20,043 nt of DNA from IMG/VR virus record IMGVR_UViG_3300006871_000068, positions 1 through 20,043 of that record; one strand, written 5' to 3'. Below are positions 14,185 to 20,043 of the stretch, piece after piece. The notes under the pieces are model-generated. The model had not been told where the DNA came from. It worked only from the letters and a program-made list of their open reading frames with translations, and did no database searches. The position numbers and the translations under genes were made by a program. This stretch comes from a virus. How positions within the stretch are numbered: position 1 is the stretch's first letter; every line of letters starts with the position of its first letter.

Positions 14185-14550
14185 TCACGCCTTCGCAGGC
14201 TCCAACGCCGACAGCTGAGCTGCCACAGGGAGCGCGGCCACCGTGGGCTGCACTTTATCACTCGGAATGGACGCCGCAACCGCAGGGGTCGTCACAATGC
14301 CGCGCACGCTCGGATCCGACGCCGCTTCGGTCAAAATACCCTTGCGAGTTCGCTGAAAGACCGCCCAGGCCCCAGTCGCCAACGGAGCCAGCATGGCGAG
14401 CAACTTGGTCACATCAGCGATGACCACGTTAAGCTGATCGTAGATCGCATATAAGTCGACGCCGTGCGAAGCCGCGAACGAAATACCCGCCCAAGCTCCC
14501 GCGACTGCTGAGCCAGCGTGCAACAGCCCGGTTTTAATCATCGGCGTCAT
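14185..14550 (-). CDS. Second two-TM holin-like protein, 121 aa
   Basis: The start at 14550 overlaps the o-spanin-like stop by four bases (ATGA) and has AAGGA eight bases upstream. Two hydrophobic segments occur at about residues 9-29 (LLHAGSAVAGAWAGISFAAS) and 49-65 (KLLAMLAPLATGAWAVF). The tail then reads TRKGILTEAASDPSVRGIVTT. This layout parallels the 100-residue holin-like protein at 14988-15290: both have a small-residue TM, a turn with SHG or HSG, a second TM with an aromatic after W, and a P-x-V-(R/K) stretch leading to a VxT motif. A holin or antiholin role is the best guess. The last 30 residues are Pro/Ala rich. Confidence 0.72.
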   Translation of the reverse strand: MTPMIKTGLLHAGSAVAGAWAGISFAASHGVDLYAIYDQLNVVIADVTKLLAMLAPLATGAWAVFQRTRKGILTEAASDPSVRGIVTTPAVAASIPSDKVQPTVAALPVAAQLSALEPAKA

Positions 14551-14816
14551 GGTTTTGGTCCTTTGCATATTGGATCCGGCCAGTTCTCGCACTGGCACTT
14601 GTAGGTGACTTCGTTGGCCGCGATCCGCCGCTTCACCGGATCGGCTGCCGTGATCTTGCCTTCGCCCTGCGCCTGGATCACGCGCTGGTAGACCTGACAA
14701 AAACTATCGTCGGCAGGGTCAGCTATTTTTACTTGGAGAGGTGGGAACAGGCTCCCGCACCCCGTCAGGCTCAAGGCGATGCAGCAAATCGTCCACCTGG
14801 TCAGGCGATAGTGCAT
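14547..14816 (-). CDS. Outer-membrane spanin-like lipoprotein (Rz1-like)
   Basis: The ORF starting MHYRLTRWTICCIALSLTGC is 89 residues and has a lipobox-like LTGC, the hallmark of a lipoprotein signal. GGGGGAG precedes the ATG at 14816. The first 98 bases overlap, in another reading frame, the end of the 89-residue gene at 14719-14988, as is typical of phage spanin pairs. The mature part contains FCQVYQRVIQAQGEGK and then NEVTYKCQCENWPDPICKGP, with several cysteines that may pair in the periplasm. An upstream in-frame start at 14900 would put the signal peptide internally and is rejected. Spanins fuse inner and outer membranes in the last step of lysis of Gram-negative hosts, so this also argues for a Gram-negative host. 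Confidence 0.75.
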   Translation of the reverse strand: MHYRLTRWTICCIALSLTGCGSLFPPLQVKIADPADDSFCQVYQRVIQAQGEGKITAADPVKRRIAANEVTYKCQCENWPDPICKGPKP

Positions 14817-14988
14817 TGATCTCCCCCATGATCCGCTTCGCCGCAGCAGTCTTGGCGAGGATTGCGGCAGCATGACGCGCAATCTCCTCATCACGGCCAA
14901 CCTCCATAGCCTGCTGCGTTTTCTGATTGTCGAGAAACCAGAGAACGAGCTTCAAACCAGCAAGTGCGAGCGCGGCCCAATCTAACAT
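14719..14988 (-). CDS. Inner-membrane spanin-like protein (Rz-like)
   Basis: An 89-residue protein with an N-terminal hydrophobic segment (WAALALAGLKLVLWFL, about residues 4-19). A predominantly helical, charged region follows (QKTQQAMEVGRDEEIARHAA, then ALSPDQVDDLLHRLEPDG) with a Pro-rich tail. An N-terminal anchor with a periplasmic helix is the i-spanin layout, and the overlapping lipoprotein gene in another frame gives the expected partner. Its start overlaps the preceding holin-like stop by one base (TGATG). An alternative i-spanin candidate in the cassette is the protein at 13943-14182. Confidence 0.68.
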   Translation of the reverse strand: MLDWAALALAGLKLVLWFLDNQKTQQAMEVGRDEEIARHAAAILAKTAAAKRIMGEINALSPDQVDDLLHRLEPDGVREPVPTSPSKNS

Positions 14989-15290
14989 CAGGCCGTACTG
15001 ACCTTCGGGTCATCCTTCATAGTGACGTTCGCCACGGGCGCCGTTGCCACCACTTTCTTAACCTCGGGCATAGCCGTCACTACCGCGATGGCGTTCGACT
15101 GCGTGTGAACAAACAAGCCCCAAATTGCCGCTGCGACCGCGGTGGCGATGCCGATGAAAGTCTCGCTGTTCAAGATAGCGAGCACTTGGTCGGCAGTGAT
15201 CCACCCACTGTGCGCTGCCCAGCCAGCGATCGCACCGCCAAACATGGCGATGAAGCTACGCAGGATGCTCTTGACCTGTTCCTGGTTCAT
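14988..15290 (-). CDS. Holin, two-TM (Pam3-gp28-like by appearance)
   Basis: A 100-residue protein beginning [20 protein letters not shown]. It has two hydrophobic segments at about residues 12-28 and 45-62 ([17 protein letters not shown]), and a short tail with [19 protein letters not shown]. It follows the endolysin, overlapping its end by 35 bases, and has AAGGAG seven bases before its ATG. Size, two TMs and location fit a holin that makes membrane lesions to release the endolysin, which itself lacks a signal peptide. The family name is from memory of similar sequences and should be treated as tentative. Confidence 0.8.
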   Translation of the reverse strand: MNQEQVKSILRSFIAMFGGAIAGWAAHSGWITADQVLAILNSETFIGIATAVAAAIWGLFVHTQSNAIAVVTAMPEVKKVVATAPVANVTMKDDPKVSTA

Positions 15291-15936
15291 CCACTTCTCC
15301 TTTCGTCAGATACGCGATCATTGCCTGAATTGTCTTGTTTCCGATGATGCCGTCGACCTTTAACGGTGGACTGGCGCCCAAGTAATTCAATTTAGTTTGC
15401 AGCCACATCGCATCGTGCAGCACAGGCGGTGTGATTGTTCCTGCGACGTCGTCTGATGCAGCAGCGTTGGCCTCGAATGCCTCACGCCACGCTGCCGCAG
15501 CGACGTGTTTGCCAGGCCCGCCGTCCCAGTCGTTGTACACGTTACCGCCTAGATCAATCCGCGGCGTGCGCCAGCCGTTCGGATCAGTCCGCAAACCCTG
15601 ATCGGTGAAACCCTTGATGGTGTCGCTGCCAGCCATAACCGCTTCGATCGCATCGTTCATTCGTTGCACGAGCACAGGACTATGGCGAAGCTGAGCGATG
15701 AACGTAGGAAGTTGGCCGCGATTGATCGGGCCATAGAAGCCGCTGTGCAGCATTTGTGTTAACGTCTTTTGCTGTCCGTGCGAACGGACATATAGGGTGC
15801 GGTTAAGCAGACTTTCAAAAGTCTGCTGCGCATCGCCTTCCGATAGCAGCATGGCAGCGACGCTGATCCATACATCGGGATCGTTCAACTCGGGACGAAA
15901 GACTTCGCGCTGCTGCGCAATCCACTTAGCTCCCAC
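15256..15936 (-). CDS. Endolysin / cell-wall hydrolase with C-terminal peptidoglycan-binding domain
   Basis: A 226-residue protein starting at GTG (15936), directly after the preceding stop, with GGAG about nine bases upstream. The C-terminal segment at about 175-211 ([20 protein letters not shown], then [14 protein letters not shown]) matches a PG_binding_1 domain. The N-terminal domain has [51 protein letters not shown] and [16 protein letters not shown]. An E-x(n)-LLNR arrangement with a later F-Y-G motif recalls SleB-like or lysozyme-like hydrolases, with E33 a candidate catalytic acid; this part is uncertain. No signal peptide is seen, so release should depend on the holin genes that follow. 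Confidence 0.8.
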   Translation of the reverse strand: MGAKWIAQQREVFRPELNDPDVWISVAAMLLSEGDAQQTFESLLNRTLYVRSHGQQKTLTQMLHSGFYGPINRGQLPTFIAQLRHSPVLVQRMNDAIEAVMAGSDTIKGFTDQGLRTDPNGWRTPRIDLGGNVYNDWDGGPGKHVAAAAWREAFEANAAASDDVAGTITPPVLHDAMWLQTKLNYLGASPPLKVDGIIGNKTIQAMIAYLTKGEVDEPGTGQEHPA

Positions 15937-16155
15937 TTACTTTTTCTCCGCCGGTTCTTTCAAAGCCTTTAGCTCGGCCTGAAGCTTCTCGACCTGCTGC
16001 TGCAACGTGATCGCCTGCATAGTGCATTGCAGTTTTGCATTAAGCTGCTGCATCACTTCAGACTGCATTGCCTGCATCTCGGGCGACGGAGGAGGTGCTT
16101 GCTGCGCAAGTGCAGGAGAAGTCAGCAGCAGAAAAACTAAAGCGAGAAACTTCAT
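15937..16155 (-). CDS. Small secreted coiled-coil protein, 72 aa
   Basis: The first 18 residues, MKFLALVFLLLTSPALAQ, form a clear Sec signal peptide with an ALA-Q cleavage site. The mature 54 residues are Gln, Met and Glu rich helix (MQAMQSEVMQQLNAKLQC, then ITLQQQVEKLQAELKALKE). The ATG at 16155 overlaps the stop of the tail fibre by four bases (ATGA) and has GGAGA eight bases upstream. A secreted coiled coil at the border of the fibre and endolysin genes may act in the periplasm during lysis or in fibre handling. The signal is closely similar to that of the fibre protein. Confidence 0.78.
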   Translation of the reverse strand: MKFLALVFLLLTSPALAQQAPPPSPEMQAMQSEVMQQLNAKLQCTMQAITLQQQVEKLQAELKALKEPAEKK

Positions 16156-19100
16156 CGTGCGATTCTCCGTTTGAGTTGTTCAACATCGGTACGCAAATTA
16201 TCGTTGTCGGCCTTGAGTTGCCGGATAGCCCCCGCATAAAGTGTGAACACACCATTATAGTCCACCGCGCGAATTTGACCGTCATTATCGTAGGCCACGA
16301 GACGAGGATCAATCATCGCGACTTTTTCGGCGGAAAACCATACATGCTCGCGCTGCCAAACTTCGCTCGTAAAGATTCCTTCTGGTTTATAGCGCCCTGT
16401 TGATGGCTGCAATTTGAGAACCGCCGCCAGTGCATCCCTGTCGGCAATATCTTTCAAAGACGTCTTGAAACGCTCCGATGACACTAGACAAGCGATGCTG
16501 TCAGCAATCAGTTCGCCGCCGCTAGACTGACAGATGTAAGCAGTCTGCGTTGAGCCCGACGATGTTAGCCCGTTCATGAAAACACGCTTGTTGACCGACA
16601 TACCGCCCGGATTTCGTATTGCTCCCGTCGAAGTTGATGTGGCATCTGTAGTCGCGCCTATTTGCAGTGCGCCAGCGCCGGGATCAGTCGCAGTTCCGAT
16701 ACCAACCCCACCCGCTTGCGAAATTTGGAGCACCAGTGTATTTCCATTCGCGTCGCTGTTGAGGATGCGATAAGCGTCGGCGGTGTCACCCTGATTCTGC
16801 ACGTACCATTTGTTGACGGCGTTTGCTGAATAGACCAAGTTCGTGTTTTTGGAAGCCGGACTGTTGAAATAAAGCGCGCTGTTGCCGCCATTGTCATTCA
16901 GCGAGAAAGTCGCTATCGGGACATAGCCGCCTGCGTTCTGCTGCAACGAAACTGCCAGATCGACCCTTGGGGTTGCACTTCCCTGAACGGGTTTTAGCTC
17001 GATAATACCATCGACGGTCTGCGACGCAGCCGTGGCATTGATCTTCCATCCCTGACCGATGAAATGAAGCCGCGGTGAATATTGTTGCGCGCCGGCAGCG
17101 GCTACAGTCGTGTTCTGCAATACCAGCCTGTCGGTCGAAGTCGTCCCGATCCCGGCCGCATTGATCGTGGTCAGGCCGGTCGCGCCTGCCATGGTGATGA
17201 AAGACGAATTGATGATATTGCCGCTGAACATGATGTTCGTGAAATCAGCGAAGTGATTGAGCGGCGTGGATGCGGTATCGGCCGCGAAGAAGCTGCTGGT
17301 CGCCGCAGTCGGGAATTGTCCATAGATTGCCTTGGACAGGAGAACGATGTTCTTCCATTCGCCACCAACGGTGGAACTTGATACCACCACCGCACCATCG
17401 AGCGAGCCGCTACTAACCGTTCCGGTGTTAACATTGACGACGGAAACCCCGATGCGCCGCGTCGCGGTGATCCCAGATTTAGCCCCGACGTTAAGCTCGA
17501 TACCGTAGGGGCCGACACCTGAATATCCGGTATCCGCCACAGCGGAGCCAACCAGCCCGAACAGCCCACCGCCGCCTTGCGTATGGGTCGAATAGACAAC
17601 ACCCTGCGTTCCGACGAGATCGCCGCTCCATCCGTTTCCTGCCGAGCGCGCGCGGCCAGTGATTCCGTAGATCGCTTGACCAACCGCAGAGCCAGAAACC
17701 GCAAGACTAACTTGCAATGCGCCGATATTCGTATTGAACATCCCGAACGTGTCATTCCCGGCCGTCGCGACCGTGCCGCCATACGAGGTCACGTTGATTG
17801 AATCGAGAACGATTGGCCCCGTCTGCGCGCCACTCGCGGGACCGCTTTGAGTCACCAGCAAGCCCTGATTGTTGGTGGCTGCGGCCGGAGTCAGCGTCAG
17901 GACAGTAGTCGTCGAGAAGTTCGCAACCTGCGTCGAGTTGCGCCCGATGATAATATCGAACGCGCCCTCAGTATTGAGCACCAGTGGCGCGCCAACCCCA
18001 ACAGCAAAAGCACGACCGGTATAGATCGGAGAAGTCGTGTAACCGGAACCAGCAATACCAACGACGCCGAAGTTGCCGGCGTCGTTGGTTGCCTGCCACG
18101 TGGCCTGCGCCGAAGTCCCGACAGACGTATTTGTGATAAGCGGGGCGGTATTGGCGTTCTGGTTGACCGTGATCGTCAGGCCGCGCATGCCGCCAGTAAA
18201 CGCATGTTGCCCGGTCCAGGTCGGGACAATAGCCTGTGATAATGCCGGTGCGCCGTCTGATCGCATCGCAGTCGTAGCCGAACCGTTGACCGCTGTTAGG
18301 CCCACACTCGCTGTCGGATTAGCAAAACTCGACGTTGTGAGACACGTCGAGCAACTAATGTCGCCAGTCGTGGCATTGACAGCGATAGGCAACGTGCCGG
18401 ATACCGCGAATGTGCCGGAAGCATTTGGCAATGTAAGTGTCGGCGTTCCGGCAATCGCCTGTGGCGTGATCGTCGCCATTCCACTCGTGTTTCCGTACAG
18501 CCCGAGTTGGCCTTTGCGAGTCAATGAGAATCCGAGCGTGAGCAATCCAGGTGTGCTGCCATCAAAGCGTGCAGCCTCGGCCAAACTAACCGACACGATC
18601 GTCGGCATTGCATCTTCGTTGCCGATGACGACGCCTTGCGCACTGGCGCCAACTACGAGCACACGTCCTGTATAGAGCGTGGTTGTGTTGCCGGTGCCAC
18701 CGATGCCAATGACACCGACGCCTGTTCCATTCGATGCTCGCCACACCGCTTGTGCATTAGCTCCCGCACTCGTGTTTGTGACTGTCGGGCTGGTCGTGGC
18801 GTTTTGGTTGTTGGTAACTGCGATTCCGTTCCCACTGGTGAAAGTATGCAATCCAGTCCAGGTCGGTATGATCGCTTGTGAAAGTGCTGGTGCGGCATCC
18901 GAACGTATCGCAGTCGTTGCCGTTCCATTAACGGCAGTAAGACCTACGCTTGCCGTTGGATTTGCGAACGCGCTCGCCCCGACGAGACAAGTTGGACACG
19001 AAACCGTCGTCTTCAGCACACCGTCAAACGCTGCAACCAACGGCGCCGTCGCCTCGAAGCTCACCGCCGACAAACAAGACTGGTAAGTTGGTGCAACCCC

Positions 19101-19616
19101 AACACCGTTACTGACGAGACAACCACCTGCCGCTCCCGGCGTCGCTGCGCCCGCGACAAATCCCCAGGACGGGTTTACACCCGCGCCACCAGAAAGAAGC
19201 GCGAAGCCTGCTGGCCCCGGCTGAAGCGCCTGCCAATTGGTCGTCACCGAATCTTTGAAAAGAATCGACCCGATCGTCGGCGGACGCACGATGTCGTAGC
19301 CGATAGTGTCGAGGAATTGAGTCGCGGTGACTGGCACGGGCGCCGCGTTGACTCCCGTCACGTTGCCCAGCACGCGATTGGTCGCGATGCGCGGCAGCAC
19401 GAAGCCGTAGGTCGTATAAACGTCGAAACCGTTGCTCCAGGTCGGCGCCGCGGTTGGTCCGTTGCTTTGGAGGATCTGCCCCGCCGTTCCACCAGGCACG
19501 CGCTGCCAAGCGGTCGGGCCGCGATAGATCATGTCGCCAGGGTTGCCAGCAAAAAAGACGTTCTGCGCCTGGGCAGGTGACGCCAATAGGAGAAAGAGCG
19601 CGAGGAGGCGCTTCAC
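16152..19616 (-). CDS. Tail fibre with Sec-like signal peptide and C-terminal S74 intramolecular chaperone
   Basis: The start is taken as GTG at 19616, which overlaps the previous stop by four bases (GTGA) and gives a signal-like MKRLLALFLLLASPAQAQ. A longer frame to 19799 would bury this signal and is rejected. The protein is 1154 residues: about 20-200 is a low-charge N-terminal region, about 207-328 and 422-543 are two copies of a fibre module, and the remainder to about 1040 is Gly, Thr, Asn and Ser rich beta sequence. From S1046 (SSERFKTSLKDI) comes an S74 domain with LKLQPSTGRYKPEGIFTSEV and FSAEKVAMIDPRLVAYDNDG, then AVDYNGVFTLYAGAIRQLK and a coiled-coil end. The Ser-Lys pair (S1046, K1051) is kept, though the usual Asp after Ser is Ser. 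The domain trimerises the fibre and is cut off. Host-receptor binding is the likely role. Confidence 0.88.
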   Translation of the reverse strand: MKRLLALFLLLASPAQAQNVFFAGNPGDMIYRGPTAWQRVPGGTAGQILQSNGPTAAPTWSNGFDVYTTYGFVLPRIATNRVLGNVTGVNAAPVPVTATQFLDTIGYDIVRPPTIGSILFKDSVTTNWQALQPGPAGFALLSGGAGVNPSWGFVAGAATPGAAGGCLVSNGVGVAPTYQSCLSAVSFEATAPLVAAFDGVLKTTVSCPTCLVGASAFANPTASVGLTAVNGTATTAIRSDAAPALSQAIIPTWTGLHTFTSGNGIAVTNNQNATTSPTVTNTSAGANAQAVWRASNGTGVGVIGIGGTGNTTTLYTGRVLVVGASAQGVVIGNEDAMPTIVSVSLAEAARFDGSTPGLLTLGFSLTRKGQLGLYGNTSGMATITPQAIAGTPTLTLPNASGTFAVSGTLPIAVNATTGDISCSTCLTTSSFANPTASVGLTAVNGSATTAMRSDGAPALSQAIVPTWTGQHAFTGGMRGLTITVNQNANTAPLITNTSVGTSAQATWQATNDAGNFGVVGIAGSGYTTSPIYTGRAFAVGVGAPLVLNTEGAFDIIIGRNSTQVANFSTTTVLTLTPAAATNNQGLLVTQSGPASGAQTGPIVLDSINVTSYGGTVATAGNDTFGMFNTNIGALQVSLAVSGSAVGQAIYGITGRARSAGNGWSGDLVGTQGVVYSTHTQGGGGLFGLVGSAVADTGYSGVGPYGIELNVGAKSGITATRRIGVSVVNVNTGTVSSGSLDGAVVVSSSTVGGEWKNIVLLSKAIYGQFPTAATSSFFAADTASTPLNHFADFTNIMFSGNIINSSFITMAGATGLTTINAAGIGTTSTDRLVLQNTTVAAAGAQQYSPRLHFIGQGWKINATAASQTVDGIIELKPVQGSATPRVDLAVSLQQNAGGYVPIATFSLNDNGGNSALYFNSPASKNTNLVYSANAVNKWYVQNQGDTADAYRILNSDANGNTLVLQISQAGGVGIGTATDPGAGALQIGATTDATSTSTGAIRNPGGMSVNKRVFMNGLTSSGSTQTAYICQSSGGELIADSIACLVSSERFKTSLKDIADRDALAAVLKLQPSTGRYKPEGIFTSEVWQREHVWFSAEKVAMIDPRLVAYDNDGQIRAVDYNGVFTLYAGAIRQLKADNDNLRTDVEQLKRRIAR
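17988..18353 (-). repeat. Fibre module copy 2 (residues ~422-543)
   Basis: This copy begins CSTCL then SFANPTASVGLTAVNGSATT and includes RSDGAPALSQAIVPTWTGQH. It is the partner of copy 1, about 215 residues upstream in the same protein. Protein identity is high in the first 60 residues and falls later, and the DNA has diverged considerably. Confidence 0.85.
18633..18998 (-). repeat. Fibre module copy 1 (residues ~207-328)
   Basis: This copy begins CPTCL then AFANPTASVGLTAVNGTATT and includes RSDAAPALSQAIIPTWTGLH, followed by a Gly/Thr-rich stretch with YTGRVLVVGAS. The second copy has the matching YTGRAFAVGVG, so the repeat covers at least 120 residues. Confidence 0.85.
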
Positions 19617-19819
19617 GAGGTTGTCACTCGCAGCTGCCCACTCGTGTTGCAGGTCTGCGCCACAAGCAGCCCCGCTGCATAAGTCGGCGTGCTGTCGACC
19701 ACGCGGCAACCTGGTGTATTGCTCGGTGACCACGGGCCTGTCGTCACCGCGAAGGCTGCACCGGCAGCGAAGGCGACGATGCCAATCCACGTTGCCCAAA
19801 GCGCGAGCTTGTAAGTCAT
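19613..19819 (-). CDS. Small exported or membrane-anchored protein, 68 aa
   Basis: The ATG at 19819 overlaps the previous stop by four bases (ATGA) and has GGGAGG eight bases upstream. Residues 1-24 (MTYKLALWATWIGIVAFAAG and on) are a signal peptide or anchor. The short mature part is Pro, Ser and Thr rich with two cysteines (PGCRVVDST, AQTCNTSG) that could form a disulfide. It lies directly upstream of, and is coupled to, the tail fibre, suggesting a partner role, but no family is recognised. Confidence 0.75.
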   Translation of the reverse strand: MTYKLALWATWIGIVAFAAGAAFAVTTGPWSPSNTPGCRVVDSTPTYAAGLLVAQTCNTSGQLRVTTS

Positions 19820-20043
19820 GGTGTCAACCTCCCCATGTGCTCGCGAAGGTAACCTGAATTTGGGTTCCGGCGCAATGCCTTGAGAACTTCGGCTCGCGTA
19901 GTCTCTGAAGACACGTCACCAAATTTATAATGACGATGCAGCGCGTAGACTGCCGGCAGATCACGAAACGCCATCTTAAAAGGGAACAGGGCCGCTGCTT
20001 TTCCAAAATGCTGCAATGCTTGCTTCGCGTCGCTCTGCTGCTT
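19816..20043 (-). CDS. 3' end of an unidentified gene, possibly TPR-like (partial, start beyond right edge)
   Basis: The frame is open from the window edge (KQQSDAKQALQHFGKAAALF) to the stop at 19816, giving 75 residues. The AxxALxxFxKAxxLFP pattern, a following FRDLPAVYALH and a second helix AEVLKALRRNPNSGYL recall tetratricopeptide-like helices, such as those ending O-antigen polymerase-type proteins. This is a weak resemblance. An internal ATG at 19974 lacks a ribosome binding site, so I treat the gene as running in from outside. It is coupled to the following small exported gene. Confidence 0.6.
   Translation of the reverse strand, partial: KQQSDAKQALQHFGKAAALFPFKMAFRDLPAVYALHRHYKFGDVSSETTRAEVLKALRRNPNSGYLREHMGRLTP

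Noticed and set aside
14547-14900. Longer start for the lipoprotein gene at 14900
   Set aside because: It would place the signal peptide and lipobox in the interior; the ATG at 14816 has a ribosome binding site and gives a proper lipoprotein signal.
16152-19799. Longer fibre reading frame starting at 19799
   Set aside because: The extra 61 residues are out-of-frame translation of the preceding small gene; the GTGA overlap at 19616 gives a natural start with a signal peptide.

Overview
The window looks like part of the genome of a short-tailed (podovirus-like) double-stranded DNA phage or prophage. It is GC-rich and gene-dense. Almost every gene reads leftward on the minus strand, and most gene boundaries are 4-base ATGA or GTGA overlaps or gaps of a few bases. 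High GC, frequent GTG starts and general protein style suggest a proteobacterial host, possibly an alphaproteobacterium of the Rhizobiales kind; that host call is inference. No terminase, portal, integrase or replication gene lies in the window, so lytic and integrated states cannot be told apart.

Layout in the direction of transcription (right to left). At the right edge is the 3' end of an unidentified gene (19816-20043), then a small exported protein, then a 1154-residue tail fibre with a C-terminal S74 self-cleaving chaperone (16152-19616). Next comes a lysis block (13757-16155): a small secreted coiled-coil protein, an endolysin with a peptidoglycan-binding domain, a two-TM holin, an overlapping spanin-like pair, a second two-TM holin-like protein, and two small membrane proteins. 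After a 123-base gap with a candidate promoter come the acidic scaffolding protein (12881-13633) and an N4-gp56-like major capsid protein (11488-12837).

The only plus-strand gene, an endonuclease VII-type HNH nuclease (10795-11505), sits immediately after the capsid gene, tail to tail with it. Past it the leftward operon resumes with three small proteins of unknown role, a head-tail adaptor-like protein, a large tail nozzle or stabilisation-like protein, a tail-collar fibre, an exported beta-rich protein and two small proteins. It ends with a probable DNA-ejection set: an S74-bearing protein, a proline-rich and heptad-repeat protein, and a very large internal virion protein cut by the left edge.

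The most unusual theme is that several virion-like proteins (the S74 fibre, the collar protein and the exported beta-rich protein) begin with what look like Sec signal peptides, with starts fixed by stop-start overlaps or ribosome binding sites. Other points of interest are the duplicated zinc-knuckle module of the HNH nuclease, the 18-bp palindrome formed by the two convergent stop codons, a paralogous holin-like pair around a spanin pair, and an Ig-like insertion in the capsid protein. No intergenic stretch exceeds 300 bases, and I saw no tRNA, CRISPR array or insertion sequence.
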